Positions 1 to 10,166 of a stretch of DNA of 64,000 bases are shown here, piece by piece. Position 1 is the first letter of the stretch. Every line of letters begins with the position of its first letter. The DNA is taken from assembly GCF_001297065.1 (NCBI RefSeq), contig NZ_LHOX01000018.1:186001-250000 (forward strand). Reading direction: 5' to 3'. The notes under the pieces are model-generated. The model did no database searches. It was not told where the DNA came from and was given only the letters and a program-made list of their open reading frames with translations. The position numbers and the translations under genes were made by a program. This stretch comes from Enterococcus sp. RIT-PI-f. GTDB lineage: Bacteria; Bacillota; Bacilli; Lactobacillales; Enterococcaceae.

Positions 1-1794
1 ACACCAGAAATCAGAGCAGCACGCCGTTCGGGCGTTATCACAGGTTTGCCTGATGCATATGGCCGCGGCCGGATCATCGGTGACTACCGTCGCGTTGCCC
101 TTTACGGAATCGACTTCTTGATCAAAGAAAAACAACAAGACCTGCTGTATTGCGGCAATGGCACAATGTCAGATGACATTATCCGCCAACGTGAAGAACT
201 AGGCGAACAATTACGGGCGCTGACTGAATTGAAAGAACTAGGCACGATCTACGGCTTCGATATTTCTCAACCAGCCCAAACTGCTAAAGAAGCATTCCAA
301 TGGTTATACCTTGGTTACTTAGCAGCGATCAAAGAGCAAAATGGTGCCGCTATGTCATTAGGCCGTACCTCAACGTTCTTAGATATCTATGTAGAGCGCG
401 ACTTGAAAAATGGTGTGATCACTGAAGTCGAAGCACAAGAGATCGTGGATCATTTTGTGATGAAATTGCGTTTGGTGAAATTTGCCCGGACGCCTGATTA
501 CAACGCATTGTTCTCTGGTGATCCAACTTGGGTCACAGAATCGATCGCAGGGATGGGTGAAGATGGCCGCCACATGGTGACCAAAAACAGCTTCCGTTTC
601 TTGCATACATTAGCCAACTTAGGCCCAGCGCCAGAACCAAACTTGACGGTATTATGGTCAACACGTTTGCCACATAACTTCAAAACATTCTGTGCCAAAA
701 TGTCGATCCAAACGTCAGCGATCCAATATGAAAATGATGATGTGATGCGCGGCCATTGGGGCGATGACTATGGTATCGCATGTTGTGTATCTGCGATGCG
801 CATCGGGAAACAAATGCAATTCTTTGGCGCCCGTGCCAACCTTGCGAAAACTTTGTTATACGCAATCAACGGTGGCGTCGATGAAAAATCAAAAGCGCAA
901 GTTGGACCAAAATTACAACCAATCACTTCTGAGTATTTAGATTACAATGAAGTCATGGAAAAATATGACACAATGATGGACTGGATCTGTGGCCTGTATG
1001 TCAATACACTGAACATCATCCATTACATGCATGATAAATATTCTTATGAAAGAATTGAAATGGCGTTACAAGATACGGATATCTTACGCACGATGGCAAC
1101 TGGTATCGCTGGCTTCTCCGTAGCAGTCGACTCATTGTCTGCAATCAAATTCGCTAAAGTACGCACTGTACGTGACGAAAATGGTATCGTAGAAGATTAT
1201 GAAATCGAAGGCGACTATCCTAAATACGGCAATAATGACGACCGCGTAGACGACATTGCGATCCATTTATTGAAAGCCTTCATGAAGAAAGTAAAACGTA
1301 CGAAAACTTACCGTGATTCTAAACATACAACGTCTATCTTGACTATCACATCAAACGTTGTATACGGCAAGAAAACAGGGAACACACCGGATGGACGTCG
1401 TGCAGGCGCACCATTTGCTCCAGGTGCCAACCCTATGCACGGGCGTGATACACATGGCGCGTTAGCGAGTCTTTCTTCTGTTGCCAAATTGCCATATGAG
1501 TATTCATTAGATGGTATTTCAAATACATTCTCCATCGTACCAAAAGCACTTGGCCGCGATGACGATACGCAACAAGAAAACTTAGCAACCATGTTAGACG
1601 GTTATGCAGCTAAAGGCGGTCACCATTTGAATATCAACGTCTTCAACCGTGACACATTGTTAGATGCGCAAGCACATCCAGAAAAATACCCACAATTGAC
1701 GATTCGTGTATCAGGATACGCGGTAAACTTCATCAAGTTGACGAAAGAACAACAAGACGATGTGATCGCACGTACCATGCATGACGCAATGTAA
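1..1794 (+). CDS. pflB: Pyruvate formate-lyase (formate C-acetyltransferase), 5'-truncated by window edge
   Basis: This glycyl-radical enzyme converts pyruvate and CoA to acetyl-CoA and formate during anaerobic fermentation in the cytoplasm. The frame is open from base 1, so the start lies outside the window; 597 residues are present, and about 145 N-terminal residues are missing if the family length of roughly 740 applies. The adjacent active-site cysteines (IACCVSAM) are encoded at 781-786, and the radical-bearing glycine in RVSGYAVNF is at 1714-1716 near the C-terminus. Both catalytic elements are intact. The activase gene pflA follows 96 bases downstream in the same direction, the usual pairing. 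Identification is secure from length, motifs and context. Confidence 0.98.
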   Translation, partial: TPEIRAARRSGVITGLPDAYGRGRIIGDYRRVALYGIDFLIKEKQQDLLYCGNGTMSDDIIRQREELGEQLRALTELKELGTIYGFDISQPAQTAKEAFQWLYLGYLAAIKEQNGAAMSLGRTSTFLDIYVERDLKNGVITEVEAQEIVDHFVMKLRLVKFARTPDYNALFSGDPTWVTESIAGMGEDGRHMVTKNSFRFLHTLANLGPAPEPNLTVLWSTRLPHNFKTFCAKMSIQTSAIQYENDDVMRGHWGDDYGIACCVSAMRIGKQMQFFGARANLAKTLLYAINGGVDEKSKAQVGPKLQPITSEYLDYNEVMEKYDTMMDWICGLYVNTLNIIHYMHDKYSYERIEMALQDTDILRTMATGIAGFSVAVDSLSAIKFAKVRTVRDENGIVEDYEIEGDYPKYGNNDDRVDDIAIHLLKAFMKKVKRTKTYRDSKHTTSILTITSNVVYGKKTGNTPDGRRAGAPFAPGANPMHGRDTHGALASLSSVAKLPYEYSLDGISNTFSIVPKALGRDDDTQQENLATMLDGYAAKGGHHLNINVFNRDTLLDAQAHPEKYPQLTIRVSGYAVNFIKLTKEQQDDVIARTMHDAM

Positions 1795-1806
1795 TAGTTG
1801 ATGAGA

Positions 1807-1837
1807 CAGGCGGCGGCAGGGGAACCTCCGGCGCCTG
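1807..1837 (+). other. Hairpin between pflB and pflA
   Basis: The arms at 1807-1816 and 1828-1837 are complementary over 10 bases with one G-G mismatch and are G+C rich. No T-tract follows, so this looks more like an RNA-stabilising or processing hairpin at the end of pflB than a full terminator. It could let pflA be expressed at a lower level than pflB. Confidence 0.5.
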
Positions 1838-1890
1838 CTTCATATTTTATCGAACCTTCAGTTCGTTGATAGATAGAAAGGAAGAGCATT

Positions 1891-2646
1891 ATGGCTGTAA
1901 CAGGACAAGTACATTCAACAGAAAGTTTTGGCTCCGTCGATGGACCTGGGATCCGCTTTATTGTATTCATGCAAGGATGTCGGATGCGTTGTCAATTTTG
2001 TCACAACCCAGATACTTGGAAAATTGGCAGCGGTGTGGAACGTACCACGGACGATGTCTTAGAAGAAGCGTTGAAGTATCGTGAATTTTGGGGGCAAAAA
2101 GGCGGTATCACGATCAGTGGCGGGGAGCCGTTGCTGCAATTAGACTTTTTGATTGATCTGTTCCGTAAAGCGAAAGAAGCTGGGGTCAGCACTACGCTAG
2201 ATACATGCGGCAAGCCCTTCACCCGTGAAGAACCTTTCTTTAGTAAATTTCAAGAGCTGATGACCGTGACAGATTTGCTGCTTTTTGACATCAAACACAT
2301 TGACAATAAAGCCCATAAAGAATTGACGACGCAATCAAATGACAATATTTTGGATATGGCGAATTATTTATCAGAAATCAATAAGCCAGTCTGGATCCGT
2401 CATGTATTGGTTCCGTTCAGGAGCGATTATGATGACTTTTTGATTCGATTAGATACCTTTATCAAAACGTTGAATAATGTCGATAAAGTCGAGATTTTGC
2501 CGTATCACACAATGGGCAAATACAAATGGGATGAAATGGGATTGAAATATCCTTTAGATGGTATCCAACCGCCTACAGAGGAACGGGTAAAGAATGCCAA
2601 AGCACTACTGCATGTGAATGATTACAAAGGATATTTGACACGCTAA
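1891..2646 (+). CDS. pflA: Pyruvate formate-lyase activating enzyme (radical SAM)
   Basis: The product uses S-adenosylmethionine and a 4Fe-4S cluster to install the glycyl radical on pyruvate formate-lyase. The cluster motif CX3CX2C is at residues 30-37 (GCRMRCQFCHNP), followed by the glycine-rich SAM contact ISGGEPLLQ. Length (251 residues) is normal for the family. The ATG is preceded by a good GAAAGGAAG ribosome site. It lies directly downstream of pflB and is followed by a strong terminator, so the pair probably forms one transcription unit. Confidence 0.97.
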   Translation: MAVTGQVHSTESFGSVDGPGIRFIVFMQGCRMRCQFCHNPDTWKIGSGVERTTDDVLEEALKYREFWGQKGGITISGGEPLLQLDFLIDLFRKAKEAGVSTTLDTCGKPFTREEPFFSKFQELMTVTDLLLFDIKHIDNKAHKELTTQSNDNILDMANYLSEINKPVWIRHVLVPFRSDYDDFLIRLDTFIKTLNNVDKVEILPYHTMGKYKWDEMGLKYPLDGIQPPTEERVKNAKALLHVNDYKGYLTR

Positions 2647-2657
2647 TCGATCGCTAT

Positions 2658-2701
2658 GACACAGCCATTCTGATGTGCAACAGAATGCTTGTGTCTTTTT
2701 T
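2658..2701 (+). terminator. Rho-independent terminator after pflA
   Basis: A 15-bp stem with one mismatch (arms 2658-2672 and 2681-2695, loop ATGTGCAA) is followed directly by a run of T. It ends the pflB-pflA unit. Confidence 0.85.
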
Positions 2702-2732
2702 GATTCCTGACAGAGATAACGGCAGATAGCTA

Positions 2733-2760
2733 TTGATTCTTTTTGTATTTTTGCTATCAT
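2733..2760 (+). promoter_or_regulatory. Sigma-A type promoter for ppaC
   Basis: TTGATT at 2733-2738 and TATCAT at 2755-2760 are separated by 16 bases and lie about 40 bases ahead of the ppaC start, just after the pflA terminator. Confidence 0.55.
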
Positions 2761-2800
2761 TAAACAGTGAATATCAAATGAAATAGGAGCGATGATTACT

Positions 2801-3730
2801 ATGTCGAAAATATTGGTTTTTGGTCATCAAAACCCGGATACAGATGCAATTGGCGCAGCGATTGCTTTTGCTGGATTACAAAAAGAGTTAGGGAAAGATA
2901 CTGAGGCCGTTGCTTTAGGTACGCCCAATGAAGAAACCCAGTTTGGACTAGATACATTCAAACTACCTGCACCCCGTGTCATCCAAACAGCAGCCAATGA
3001 AACAGCTGAGGTCATGTTAGTGGATCATAACGAAAGTCAACAAAGCGTGTCTGATATTAAAGATCTGACAGTGTTAGCTGTTGTCGATCATCACCGTATC
3101 GCTAATTTTGAAACAGCCAATCCATTATACTATCGCGCAGAGCCTGTTGGTTGTACGAGTACGATCATCTTTAAAATGTACAAAGAACATCAAGTAGAAA
3201 TCAAAGCACCTATCGCAGGGATCATGTTGTCAGCGATCATCTCAGATACCCTATTATTTAAATCACCAACATGTACCGAAGAAGATATCGCTGCAGCAAA
3301 AGAACTTGCTGTTATCGCAGGTGTTGATTTAAACACGTATGGTTTAGATATGCTGAAAGCTGGAACGAACTTGAAAACCAAAACAGCAGAAGAATTATTA
3401 GCTCTTGATGCAAAAAGTTTCCCAATGGGTGACAAAAATGTGCGGATCGCGCAAGTCAACACTGTAGACTTGCAAGAAGTATTTGACCGTCAGGCAGAGT
3501 TGGAAGCAGCGATGCAGGCAGCAATTCTTCGCGAAGGCTATGATTTATTCTTGTTGGCTGCCACAGATATCTTAGACAGCAATTCTGAACTTTTGGTTGT
3601 GGGTGAACCAATTGCCCCTGTTGAAGCAGCCTTCCATATCACGTTGCAAAACCATCGTGCATTTTTACCAGGCGTCGTGTCACGGAAGAAACAAATCGTG
3701 CCGCAATTAACAGAACAATTCGGCCTGTAA
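2801..3730 (+). CDS. ppaC: Manganese-dependent inorganic pyrophosphatase (family II)
   Basis: This DHH-family enzyme hydrolyses pyrophosphate to phosphate and drives biosynthetic reactions forward. Metal ligands are visible: H9, D13 and D15 in [11 protein letters not shown], and the VVDHH motif near residue 97. The C-terminal DHHA2 domain is present, and the length (309 residues) matches the family. ATG 2801 was chosen because AGGAG at 2785-2789 is well spaced from it; an in-frame ATG at 2792 lies too close to that site. It has its own promoter and is followed by a terminator. Confidence 0.97.
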   Translation: MSKILVFGHQNPDTDAIGAAIAFAGLQKELGKDTEAVALGTPNEETQFGLDTFKLPAPRVIQTAANETAEVMLVDHNESQQSVSDIKDLTVLAVVDHHRIANFETANPLYYRAEPVGCTSTIIFKMYKEHQVEIKAPIAGIMLSAIISDTLLFKSPTCTEEDIAAAKELAVIAGVDLNTYGLDMLKAGTNLKTKTAEELLALDAKSFPMGDKNVRIAQVNTVDLQEVFDRQAELEAAMQAAILREGYDLFLLAATDILDSNSELLVVGEPIAPVEAAFHITLQNHRAFLPGVVSRKKQIVPQLTEQFGL

Positions 3731-3752
3731 TCAATAGGTAGATCTAAATAGA

Positions 3753-3790
3753 CTGGCAGTTCTCTATTGTTGGGAATTGTCAGTTTTTTA
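3753..3790 (+). terminator. Rho-independent terminator after ppaC
   Basis: A 12-bp stem containing G-T wobbles (3753-3764 with 3772-3783) is followed by six T residues. It lies just ahead of the next gene's ribosome site, so some read-through is possible. Confidence 0.75.
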
Positions 3791-3814
3791 TCATACCTCA
3801 AAGGGGAAAAGAAT

Positions 3815-4624
3815 GTGAAATTTTTCTACAGTAAACACTATCAAGATAGCTATAACGACTATGAATCTGCTGAATTCTCTGCGCTTTGCCAATTTCTCAT
3901 GGCACAAGATGTTCCCCCAACTTTGCGGAAGCTAAAAGAAACCTTTACAGAGAACACTTTTGTCAAAATGTTGGATCGCTTGATCAGCAAAGATATTGTG
4001 CGGCGAGAAAATAAACGGTACCAGCTCAATTTCCCCATCTTTGCGAAGCAAGACCAGCAATTTGCTGAAGCAACGCTGCAAGAGAAGGCAGAAGGACCAG
4101 TGGCGAAGGATGGCTTGAATAGCGAATGGTTGCAGCAAGTGTATCGGTTGCAAGAAGACATGAGATACTTTTATGCATGCGAAGGGGAGATACCACAAGC
4201 ACGTATTATTGCATTATCACACCCTATGTTTCAATGGTGGACGATTGCGCAGACACAGTGGCCGAAAACCGTACCTGCTTTTTTGGCTGCCAATCAGCGT
4301 CAGTTGCAGATCCCAGCACACCAAGAGCTGATGACATTGCTGGGGGACGTCGATGGTGCTTATTATTTAGATCAAATCAGTGTGATTTTTGAGCGGATAC
4401 AAAAGGGAAAGAAAGTGCGGCCAACTATTTTTCTCCGTTCACTACAACTTGCTGACATCGTATCTGACGATGGTCCACCAACCTTTCTTGTGCCGCAGAA
4501 CAAAACGGAATCCGCTGGCGCACAATGGATCGAACCCACTCTCCAAACCCTCTTTGCCCAACGAATCCAACTCGCTTCAGGATTAGGTGGATCTGTTTCA
4601 CAAGATATCATTTTTTTCAATTAA
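3815..4624 (+). CDS. DUF1803-like protein of unknown function
   Basis: A 269-residue soluble protein with no signal peptide or membrane segment. I tentatively place it in the DUF1803 family, whose members in streptococci and enterococci often sit beside ppaC; this rests on recollection of context and overall character, not on a search. The N-terminal half reads like a helical, possibly winged-helix module (DMLDRLISKDIVRRENKRY resembles a DNA-binding wing). GTG 3815 is chosen because AAAGGGGA lies 7-8 bases upstream; starting further upstream would place the coding region inside the ppaC terminator. No function is known to me. Confidence 0.7.
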   Translation: MKFFYSKHYQDSYNDYESAEFSALCQFLMAQDVPPTLRKLKETFTENTFVKMLDRLISKDIVRRENKRYQLNFPIFAKQDQQFAEATLQEKAEGPVAKDGLNSEWLQQVYRLQEDMRYFYACEGEIPQARIIALSHPMFQWWTIAQTQWPKTVPAFLAANQRQLQIPAHQELMTLLGDVDGAYYLDQISVIFERIQKGKKVRPTIFLRSLQLADIVSDDGPPTFLVPQNKTESAGAQWIEPTLQTLFAQRIQLASGLGGSVSQDIIFFN

Positions 4625-4676
4625 AAATGAGAAAAAGAGTAAATTTAATTTTGTGAAATAACATTATATTTTTTTG

Positions 4677-4711
4677 AAAGCTGATTTAGGTTGAACCTGT
4701 CAGCTTTTTTT
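4677..4711 (+). terminator. Rho-independent terminator after the DUF1803-like gene
   Basis: Arms AAAGCTGA (4677-4684) and TCAGCTTT (starting 4700) enclose a second inner pairing, AGGTT with AACCT, and are followed by seven T residues. Confidence 0.85.
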
Positions 4712-4768
4712 GTTGAATCAAAAATGAAAATAAGATTAAAAAAGATTAAAATATAACAATCGTTTCAT

Positions 4769-4797
4769 TTGGATATTCTTTTTTTAGGTGTTATGAT
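4769..4797 (+). promoter_or_regulatory. Sigma-A type promoter
   Basis: TTGGAT (4769-4774) and TATGAT (4792-4797) have an optimal 17-base spacer. The elements lie 32 bases ahead of the ATG at 4829, which argues against an earlier in-frame start at 4769. Confidence 0.7.
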
Positions 4798-4828
4798 AAG
4801 GTTAGAAATTTTGAAAGGGGTAATTCAA

Positions 4829-5272
4829 ATGGAAGGTTTAAAAGAGGTAAATCATACAGTCATTGAAAAAAACAACGAAAAAGCAGAGATGATTACTTTC
4901 ATTTCGATGGCAGAAATTGAAGCGGCACGTCACACGATCAAAGAAGCGGGGATTGACGAAACACGTTTTTCAGATGGAGATCTGATTTTGGCATTAAAAG
5001 AAAAAGAGGCAATCAACGCAGATACAGTATTGCCAATTGTGATTGATTGGTTAGTCAACAAAAACTATTTACTGAATCCAGCACAGGCGATTCGTTTTCT
5101 AGCCCACAAATTTGGCGATCTTGCTCATGTGTCGTACAAAGTCATTGGTGAACTTGATTTTGATTGTGATGGACAGTATTACTTGATTGGCAGCTACCAC
5201 CAACATCAAGCAACCAAAATGATGTATAAAGTATATACCGATGGCCAAGTCAAGGAACTTTGGCAAGCGTAA
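4829..5272 (+). CDS. Hypothetical soluble protein, 147 residues
   Basis: I do not recognise this family. The product is small, acidic in its first half and has no membrane segment or signal sequence. An N-terminal stretch (residues about 20-45) is predicted helical, and the C-terminal third is rich in Tyr, Asp and His (IGSYHQHQATKMMYKVYTDG), suggesting a beta-rich domain. The start is set by the AAAGGGG ribosome site 8 bases upstream and by the promoter at 4769-4797. The next gene starts about 75 bases downstream, so the two may be cotranscribed. Confidence 0.8.
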   Translation: MEGLKEVNHTVIEKNNEKAEMITFISMAEIEAARHTIKEAGIDETRFSDGDLILALKEKEAINADTVLPIVIDWLVNKNYLLNPAQAIRFLAHKFGDLAHVSYKVIGELDFDCDGQYYLIGSYHQHQATKMMYKVYTDGQVKELWQA

Positions 5273-5347
5273 AGCATCAAGCATAGCGAAATCAAGGAAA
5301 AGAAATCAGGGAAGTGGGGACTTCTCTTTCTAAAGGGTGTGAATGGG

Positions 5348-5755
5348 GTGAATACAAATCTGCGGGTAACGGTCGCCGGCAGTCATCTGATGATTGGCTT
5401 GACCTGTATCATTGGCGCACTTTTTGCATTATATCAAGTACCAGAAACATTTGATGCACAACAAGTCATGATCGGCAACATCTATTTTTCTGACACTGTC
5501 TTTGATCGCTTCAGTCAAGTATTTCTCCTAGGGATCATCAGTTTTTATACAATGGTCATCAGCTTTTACCGCTTTCGTATGTGGCAGATGATGTCTGCAT
5601 TCACAGCATGCAGCACACTGGTACTGTTTGGTAAGATCATTGATTGTTTTTCGTTTGATTATGGGATAGTGATTGTCATCCTATCCATGTTTCAGTTGCT
5701 CGTAGCCGTCCTCTTCACATTGCAGAAGTTTATAAGCAGAGCTGAAACAGGTTGA
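5348..5755 (+). CDS. Small membrane protein with four predicted transmembrane segments
   Basis: Roughly 135 residues with hydrophobic stretches near residues 13-30, 52-70, 77-95 and 105-125, so it should be an integral membrane protein. No family is recognised. Two GTG codons are possible starts, 5339 and 5348; the second is better spaced from AAAGGG at 5332-5337. The stop codon lies inside the stem of a terminator. It follows the 147-residue gene and precedes the glycogen operon, but nothing in the sequence ties it to either. Confidence 0.75.
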   Translation: MNTNLRVTVAGSHLMIGLTCIIGALFALYQVPETFDAQQVMIGNIYFSDTVFDRFSQVFLLGIISFYTMVISFYRFRMWQMMSAFTACSTLVLFGKIIDCFSFDYGIVIVILSMFQLLVAVLFTLQKFISRAETG

Positions 5756-5779
5756 ACGCGATGTTCAAGCTGTTTTTTT
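5746..5779 (+). terminator. Rho-independent terminator overlapping the stop codon
   Basis: A 12-bp stem with one mismatch (5746-5757 with 5763-5774) is followed by T residues. It separates the small membrane protein gene from the glycogen operon. Confidence 0.85.
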
Positions 5780-5934
5780 AATGGACAAGATTTTTTTGCG
5801 AGATCTACTAGTTATCGCATTACGGAAAATCGCTTTTATGCTATGCTAAGAATAGATTAAGCATGGTTAAATAAGCAAAACAAAAAGTACGCATAAAATC
5901 ATCTTTACATATATAAGGGAGGACTGGTGAAAAA
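5780..5934 (+). promoter_or_regulatory. Leader region of the glycogen operon
   Basis: This 155-base stretch must carry the glg promoter. Overlapping TATGCT copies at 5837-5842 and 5842-5847 are the best -10 candidates, but I see no convincing -35 match. No catabolite-responsive element matching the usual consensus was found by eye. Confidence 0.4.
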
Positions 5935-7869
5935 TTGGTAACCAAACAGCAAACAATCGAAGCAGAAAAAACATTCCTAAGCGGTGAAAACTTTTATCTC
6001 CAACATTTCTTAGGTGTCCATCAAACAACAACTGGCTATGTCTTTAGAGTTTGGGCGCCAAATGCACAGCAAGTGTGGCTTGTAGGTGATTTCAACCAGT
6101 GGGATGACTCTCTGGCGCTGCAAAAACGCGCGGATTCAGGGGTATGGGAAATCGACACATCTTTGGCGAATGAAGGGCAATTGTATAAATTCAAAGTCAA
6201 GCAAGCAGATGGCCGAATCGTTTTTAAGATTGATCCGCTCGCGATCCATTTTGAAGAAAGACCTGGTACAGCTGCGGTACTGCATACTGTACCCGCAAAA
6301 AAATGGCGTGATGGACTATGGCAAGGACGCAAAAAACGACAAAAAAGCTTTCAGCGACCGCTAAACATCTATGAAGTCCATGCTAGTTCATGGAAACATC
6401 ATGAGGATGGCACACCTTATCATTTCTCCGAATTGAAAGATGAATTGATCCCCTATGTCAAAGAGATGGGGTATACTCACATTCAATTTATGCCCTTAAT
6501 GGAGCATCCCTTAGGCGCTTCATGGGGCTATCAATTAACTGGCTATTTCGCCCTTAGTTCTTATTTCGGTACACCAGAAGCCTTTCAGGATTTTGTCGAA
6601 GCATGTCATTTGGAGAATATCGGTGTGTTCGTCGACTGGGTTCCAGGACATTTTTGTGTCAATGATGATAGTCTGGCTTATTATGACGGCACACCCACAT
6701 TTGAATATCAGGACCCTCAGAGAGCAAAAAATATTCGCTGGGGTGCCATTAATTTTGATCTGGGCAAACCAGAAGTCCAAAGTTTTTTGATCTCAAGTGC
6801 TCTGTTTTGGATCGAGTTTTATCACATTGATGGGATTCGGGTCGATGCTGTATCCAATATGATTTATCGCGATATGGATGAAGGACCGTGGGAACCAAAC
6901 CATGAAGGCGGCAACCGTAATTTCGAAGGCTATTATTTTATGCAAAAACTCAATGCAGTCATCAAATTGGCGCACCCCTCAGTACTGATGATCGCAGAAG
7001 AAAGCAGTTCTGAGACCCAAATCACCGGCTTGATCGAATCTGGTGCTTTAGGATTCGATTACAAATGGAATATGGGTTGGATGAATGATGTGCTGCGGTT
7101 TTATGAAATGGATCCGATTCTAAGAAAAGACCATTTGAGTTTACTCTCTTTTTCCTTCATGTATCGTATGCAAGAAAATTATATTTTGCCCCTTTCTCAT
7201 GACGAGGTCGTCCATGGCAAAAGAAGCCTAATGAACAAAATGTGGGGGGATCGATACAAACAGTTTGCCCAATTGCGGAATCTATATACCTACATGATGA
7301 TGCACCCCGGTAAAAAATTGTTGTTCATGGGCAGTGAGTGGGGACAATACTTGGAATGGAAATTTGATCATGGCCTAGAATGGCAGGACTTATCTGATGA
7401 TCTTAATGGTAAAATGCAAGTCTTCACACAAACCTTGAATCAATTGTATAAAGAAGAAGGCGCGTTATGGGCGTTAGATGATCAAGAAACTTCTTTAGAA
7501 GTGATCGATGCAGACAATTTGGATGAAACAACGTTAACGTTTATGCGTCAAGGAAAAACCAAGAAAGATTTCTTGATCGTGGTCCTGAACTTGACCCCTG
7601 TAGAACGGCATGATTTTGCTATCGGTGTCCCTTATGCAGGAACCTACCATGAACTTTTGAATACCGAACATGAACGCTTCGGCGGCACATGGATCGCCAA
7701 CAACGCAGACCAAGTGTCAGAAGCAATCCCTTTCAAACAATACGACCATCAAATCAAAACGATCTTGCCGGCACTCGGGGCGTTGATCATCAAACCAGAA
7801 AAAATCAAAATCACCAGAAAAAAAGCAACACCAAATAAGCAAACGATCAAAGGGGGGAAAGGTGAGTAA
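5935..7869 (+). CDS. glgB: 1,4-alpha-glucan branching enzyme
   Basis: This GH13 enzyme creates alpha-1,6 branches in glycogen. An N-terminal CBM48-type domain (about residues 25-110) precedes the catalytic barrel. The four GH13 regions are clear: [17 protein letters not shown] (nucleophile near D304), IAEESS (acid/base near E355) and [11 protein letters not shown] (H422, D423). The 644-residue length suits Firmicutes enzymes. The start is a TTG with GGAGG 12 bases upstream; no better in-frame codon is seen. It is first in an operon and overlaps glgC by 8 bases, which implies translational coupling. Confidence 0.96.
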   Translation: MVTKQQTIEAEKTFLSGENFYLQHFLGVHQTTTGYVFRVWAPNAQQVWLVGDFNQWDDSLALQKRADSGVWEIDTSLANEGQLYKFKVKQADGRIVFKIDPLAIHFEERPGTAAVLHTVPAKKWRDGLWQGRKKRQKSFQRPLNIYEVHASSWKHHEDGTPYHFSELKDELIPYVKEMGYTHIQFMPLMEHPLGASWGYQLTGYFALSSYFGTPEAFQDFVEACHLENIGVFVDWVPGHFCVNDDSLAYYDGTPTFEYQDPQRAKNIRWGAINFDLGKPEVQSFLISSALFWIEFYHIDGIRVDAVSNMIYRDMDEGPWEPNHEGGNRNFEGYYFMQKLNAVIKLAHPSVLMIAEESSSETQITGLIESGALGFDYKWNMGWMNDVLRFYEMDPILRKDHLSLLSFSFMYRMQENYILPLSHDEVVHGKRSLMNKMWGDRYKQFAQLRNLYTYMMMHPGKKLLFMGSEWGQYLEWKFDHGLEWQDLSDDLNGKMQVFTQTLNQLYKEEGALWALDDQETSLEVIDADNLDETTLTFMRQGKTKKDFLIVVLNLTPVERHDFAIGVPYAGTYHELLNTEHERFGGTWIANNADQVSEAIPFKQYDHQIKTILPALGALIIKPEKIKITRKKATPNKQTIKGGKGE

Positions 7870-9025
7870 AATCACCAGATGTATGAAAACAGAAATGTTA
7901 GCAATGATTCTCGCAGGAGGACAAGGAACAAGATTGGGTAAATTGACCAAAAATATAGCGAAACCCGCAGTTCCATTCGGCGGGCGTTACCGCATCATCG
8001 ATTTCACGTTAAGCAATTGTGTCAATTCCGGTATCAAGAATGTTGGGGTTGTCACGCAGTATCAACCGTTGGCACTAAACAGCCATATTGGCAATGGCGC
8101 CAGTTGGGGATTGGATGGCATCAGTACAGGCGTGACGATTCTACAACCCTATTCAAATTCAGAAGGCGGCAAATGGTTTGAAGGAACTGCCCATGCCATT
8201 TATCAAAACATCGCCTATATCGATGAAATGGATCCACAATATGTGTTGATTTTGTCTGGTGATCACATTTACAAAATGGATTATGAAGATATGCTAGAGC
8301 AGCACAAAGAAAATGACGCCTCATTAACTGTTGCCGTCTTAGAAGTGCCGATGAAAGATGCTTCACGCTTCGGGATCATGAATACCGACAAGAATGACCG
8401 AATCATCGAATTCGATGAAAAACCAGCAGAACCAAAAAGCAATTTGGCCTCAATGGGGATCTATATCTTTGACTGGAGCCGTTTGCGCAACATGTTGTTG
8501 AGCAATTACACCAAAGATGGTGAAATGGTCGACTTTGGGAAACACGTGATCCCATCGTATCTAGAAAGCGGCGACAACGTATTTGCGTATCGTTTTTCTG
8601 GCTACTGGAAAGATGTTGGTACGATCGATTCTTTATGGGAAGCCAATATGGAATTTATTGATCCAGCGATGGAATTAGACATTCGAGATAAAGGCTGGCA
8701 AGTCTTCTCTAAAAACCCGATCGCACCACCGCATTTTGTTACTGAGACTGGCGCTGCCAGAGATTCATTGGTGATGGACGGTTGTTATGTGGCTGGAGAG
8801 ATCGACCACAGTATTTTATCCGAAAATGTGCAAGTCAAAGAAGGTTCCACCATCAAAGACAGTGTGGTGATGCCTGGGGCAGTGATTGGTAAGAATGTAA
8901 AACTCAACCGCGTGATCGTGGGCGAAAATGCAGTGATCGGAGACGACGCTGAAATCGATGGCAGTGAAGAAATTGCTGTTGTCGGCTATTCTGAAGTCAT
9001 AGGAGTGACGATTGATGAAAACTAA
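7862..9025 (+). CDS. glgC: Glucose-1-phosphate adenylyltransferase, catalytic subunit
   Basis: The enzyme makes ADP-glucose from glucose-1-phosphate and ATP, the committed step of bacterial glycogen synthesis. The nucleotidyltransferase signature [10 protein letters not shown] is near the N-terminus, followed by [15 protein letters not shown], and the C-terminus holds a left-handed beta-helix with hexapeptide-like repeats. GTG 7862 is preferred because a G-rich ribosome site (7852-7857) sits just ahead of it; ATG 7883 aligns better with other GlgC starts but lacks a ribosome site. It is paired with the non-catalytic paralogue glgD, as in Bacillus. Confidence 0.96.
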   Translation: MSKITRCMKTEMLAMILAGGQGTRLGKLTKNIAKPAVPFGGRYRIIDFTLSNCVNSGIKNVGVVTQYQPLALNSHIGNGASWGLDGISTGVTILQPYSNSEGGKWFEGTAHAIYQNIAYIDEMDPQYVLILSGDHIYKMDYEDMLEQHKENDASLTVAVLEVPMKDASRFGIMNTDKNDRIIEFDEKPAEPKSNLASMGIYIFDWSRLRNMLLSNYTKDGEMVDFGKHVIPSYLESGDNVFAYRFSGYWKDVGTIDSLWEANMEFIDPAMELDIRDKGWQVFSKNPIAPPHFVTETGAARDSLVMDGCYVAGEIDHSILSENVQVKEGSTIKDSVVMPGAVIGKNVKLNRVIVGENAVIGDDAEIDGSEEIAVVGYSEVIGVTIDEN

Positions 9026-10166
9026 TAAAATGTGTGCTATTTTAGGCAATTTGAATCGCTACCAAGAATTGATGCCTTTGACAGAAAACAGACCGTTATC
9101 CACCTTACTATTTGATTGCAAATATCGCTTGATCGACTTCAATCTATCTAGCATTGAAAACGCCAGTATCAAACAAGTCTATATGATTTTCAATGAAGGG
9201 GAAACACAATCTGTTTTCGATCATATTGGCGGTGGGAAAGAGTGGAATTTAGACGGCGTGCAAAATCGCTTCTTTATCCACTTGTTCCAAGACTCTTTAA
9301 AACAGCAAGCCCAAGGAGAAAATTATTATTACAGTGTGATCGATTATTTAGAGAAATCTAAATCTGAAAACACGGTCTTTATGGGGAGTAAAATCCTATG
9401 CAATATCGACTTAAGAGCTTTATTAAAAATTCATCAAGTCCAAAAAAATGACATGACAGTTGTCTATAAACGAATCAATGGCAGCAATGTATCTGACAGT
9501 GACCTCTTGTTCAATGTCAATAGTCAAGGCCATCTTGAAGAAGCCATCCAAGCCAAAAAAGGCACAGTTGATTCAATAGTCAACTTGTGTACCGATATTT
9601 TTATCATCAAAACAGCGCGTTTGATCGAGGCATTGAAAGAAGGGCAGCAAGTGGGCGCTACACCGAACTTAGGTCAATTTTTACGAGAAATGATCGCTAT
9701 TGAAAACACTGGTTTATATGAATATACAGGCTATTTAAGCAATATTTATGATATCCCATCGTACTATCAGACCAATATGGATATGTTGGATGTTCATAAG
9801 TTTACGTCACTGCTCTATTCGAATCAAAAAATCTATACTAAATTGAAAAATGAAGTGCCAACTTATTATTCGGAAACATCTGATGTCACCAATAGCCATT
9901 TTGCCTCTGGCTGTATCGTTGAAGGGAAAGTGGAAAATTCGTTGATTGCCCGTCGTACCACGATTCATCCAGATGCACAGGTCAAAGGCGCGATCATCTT
10001 TGGTAACAACGAAATCAAAGCGGGAGCCAAAGTTTCTTATGCGATACTCGATAAGAATGTGGTCATAGCAGAAGGCGTCAAAGTCGAAGGCACCAAAGAA
10101 GACCCAATCGTGATCAAAAAGAATGCCCACATCACCGAAGATATTATTGGAGGCGCGACCGCATGA
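9015..10166 (+). CDS. glgD: GlgD, regulatory subunit of ADP-glucose pyrophosphorylase
   Basis: A paralogue of GlgC (383 residues) that forms a heteromer with it and raises its activity. The N-terminus lacks the intact LAGGxGTRL loop (it reads [13 protein letters not shown]), consistent with loss of catalysis, while the sugar-binding fold and the C-terminal beta-helix remain. ATG 9015 has AGGAG 9 bases upstream and overlaps the end of glgC by 11 bases. Its own 3' end overlaps glgA by 4 bases. Confidence 0.95.
   Translation: MKTNKMCAILGNLNRYQELMPLTENRPLSTLLFDCKYRLIDFNLSSIENASIKQVYMIFNEGETQSVFDHIGGGKEWNLDGVQNRFFIHLFQDSLKQQAQGENYYYSVIDYLEKSKSENTVFMGSKILCNIDLRALLKIHQVQKNDMTVVYKRINGSNVSDSDLLFNVNSQGHLEEAIQAKKGTVDSIVNLCTDIFIIKTARLIEALKEGQQVGATPNLGQFLREMIAIENTGLYEYTGYLSNIYDIPSYYQTNMDMLDVHKFTSLLYSNQKIYTKLKNEVPTYYSETSDVTNSHFASGCIVEGKVENSLIARRTTIHPDAQVKGAIIFGNNEIKAGAKVSYAILDKNVVIAEGVKVEGTKEDPIVIKKNAHITEDIIGGATA

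Noticed and set aside
4126-4392. An 88-codon plus-strand frame inside the DUF1803-like gene
   Set aside because: It lies entirely in another frame of a longer gene that has a good start site.
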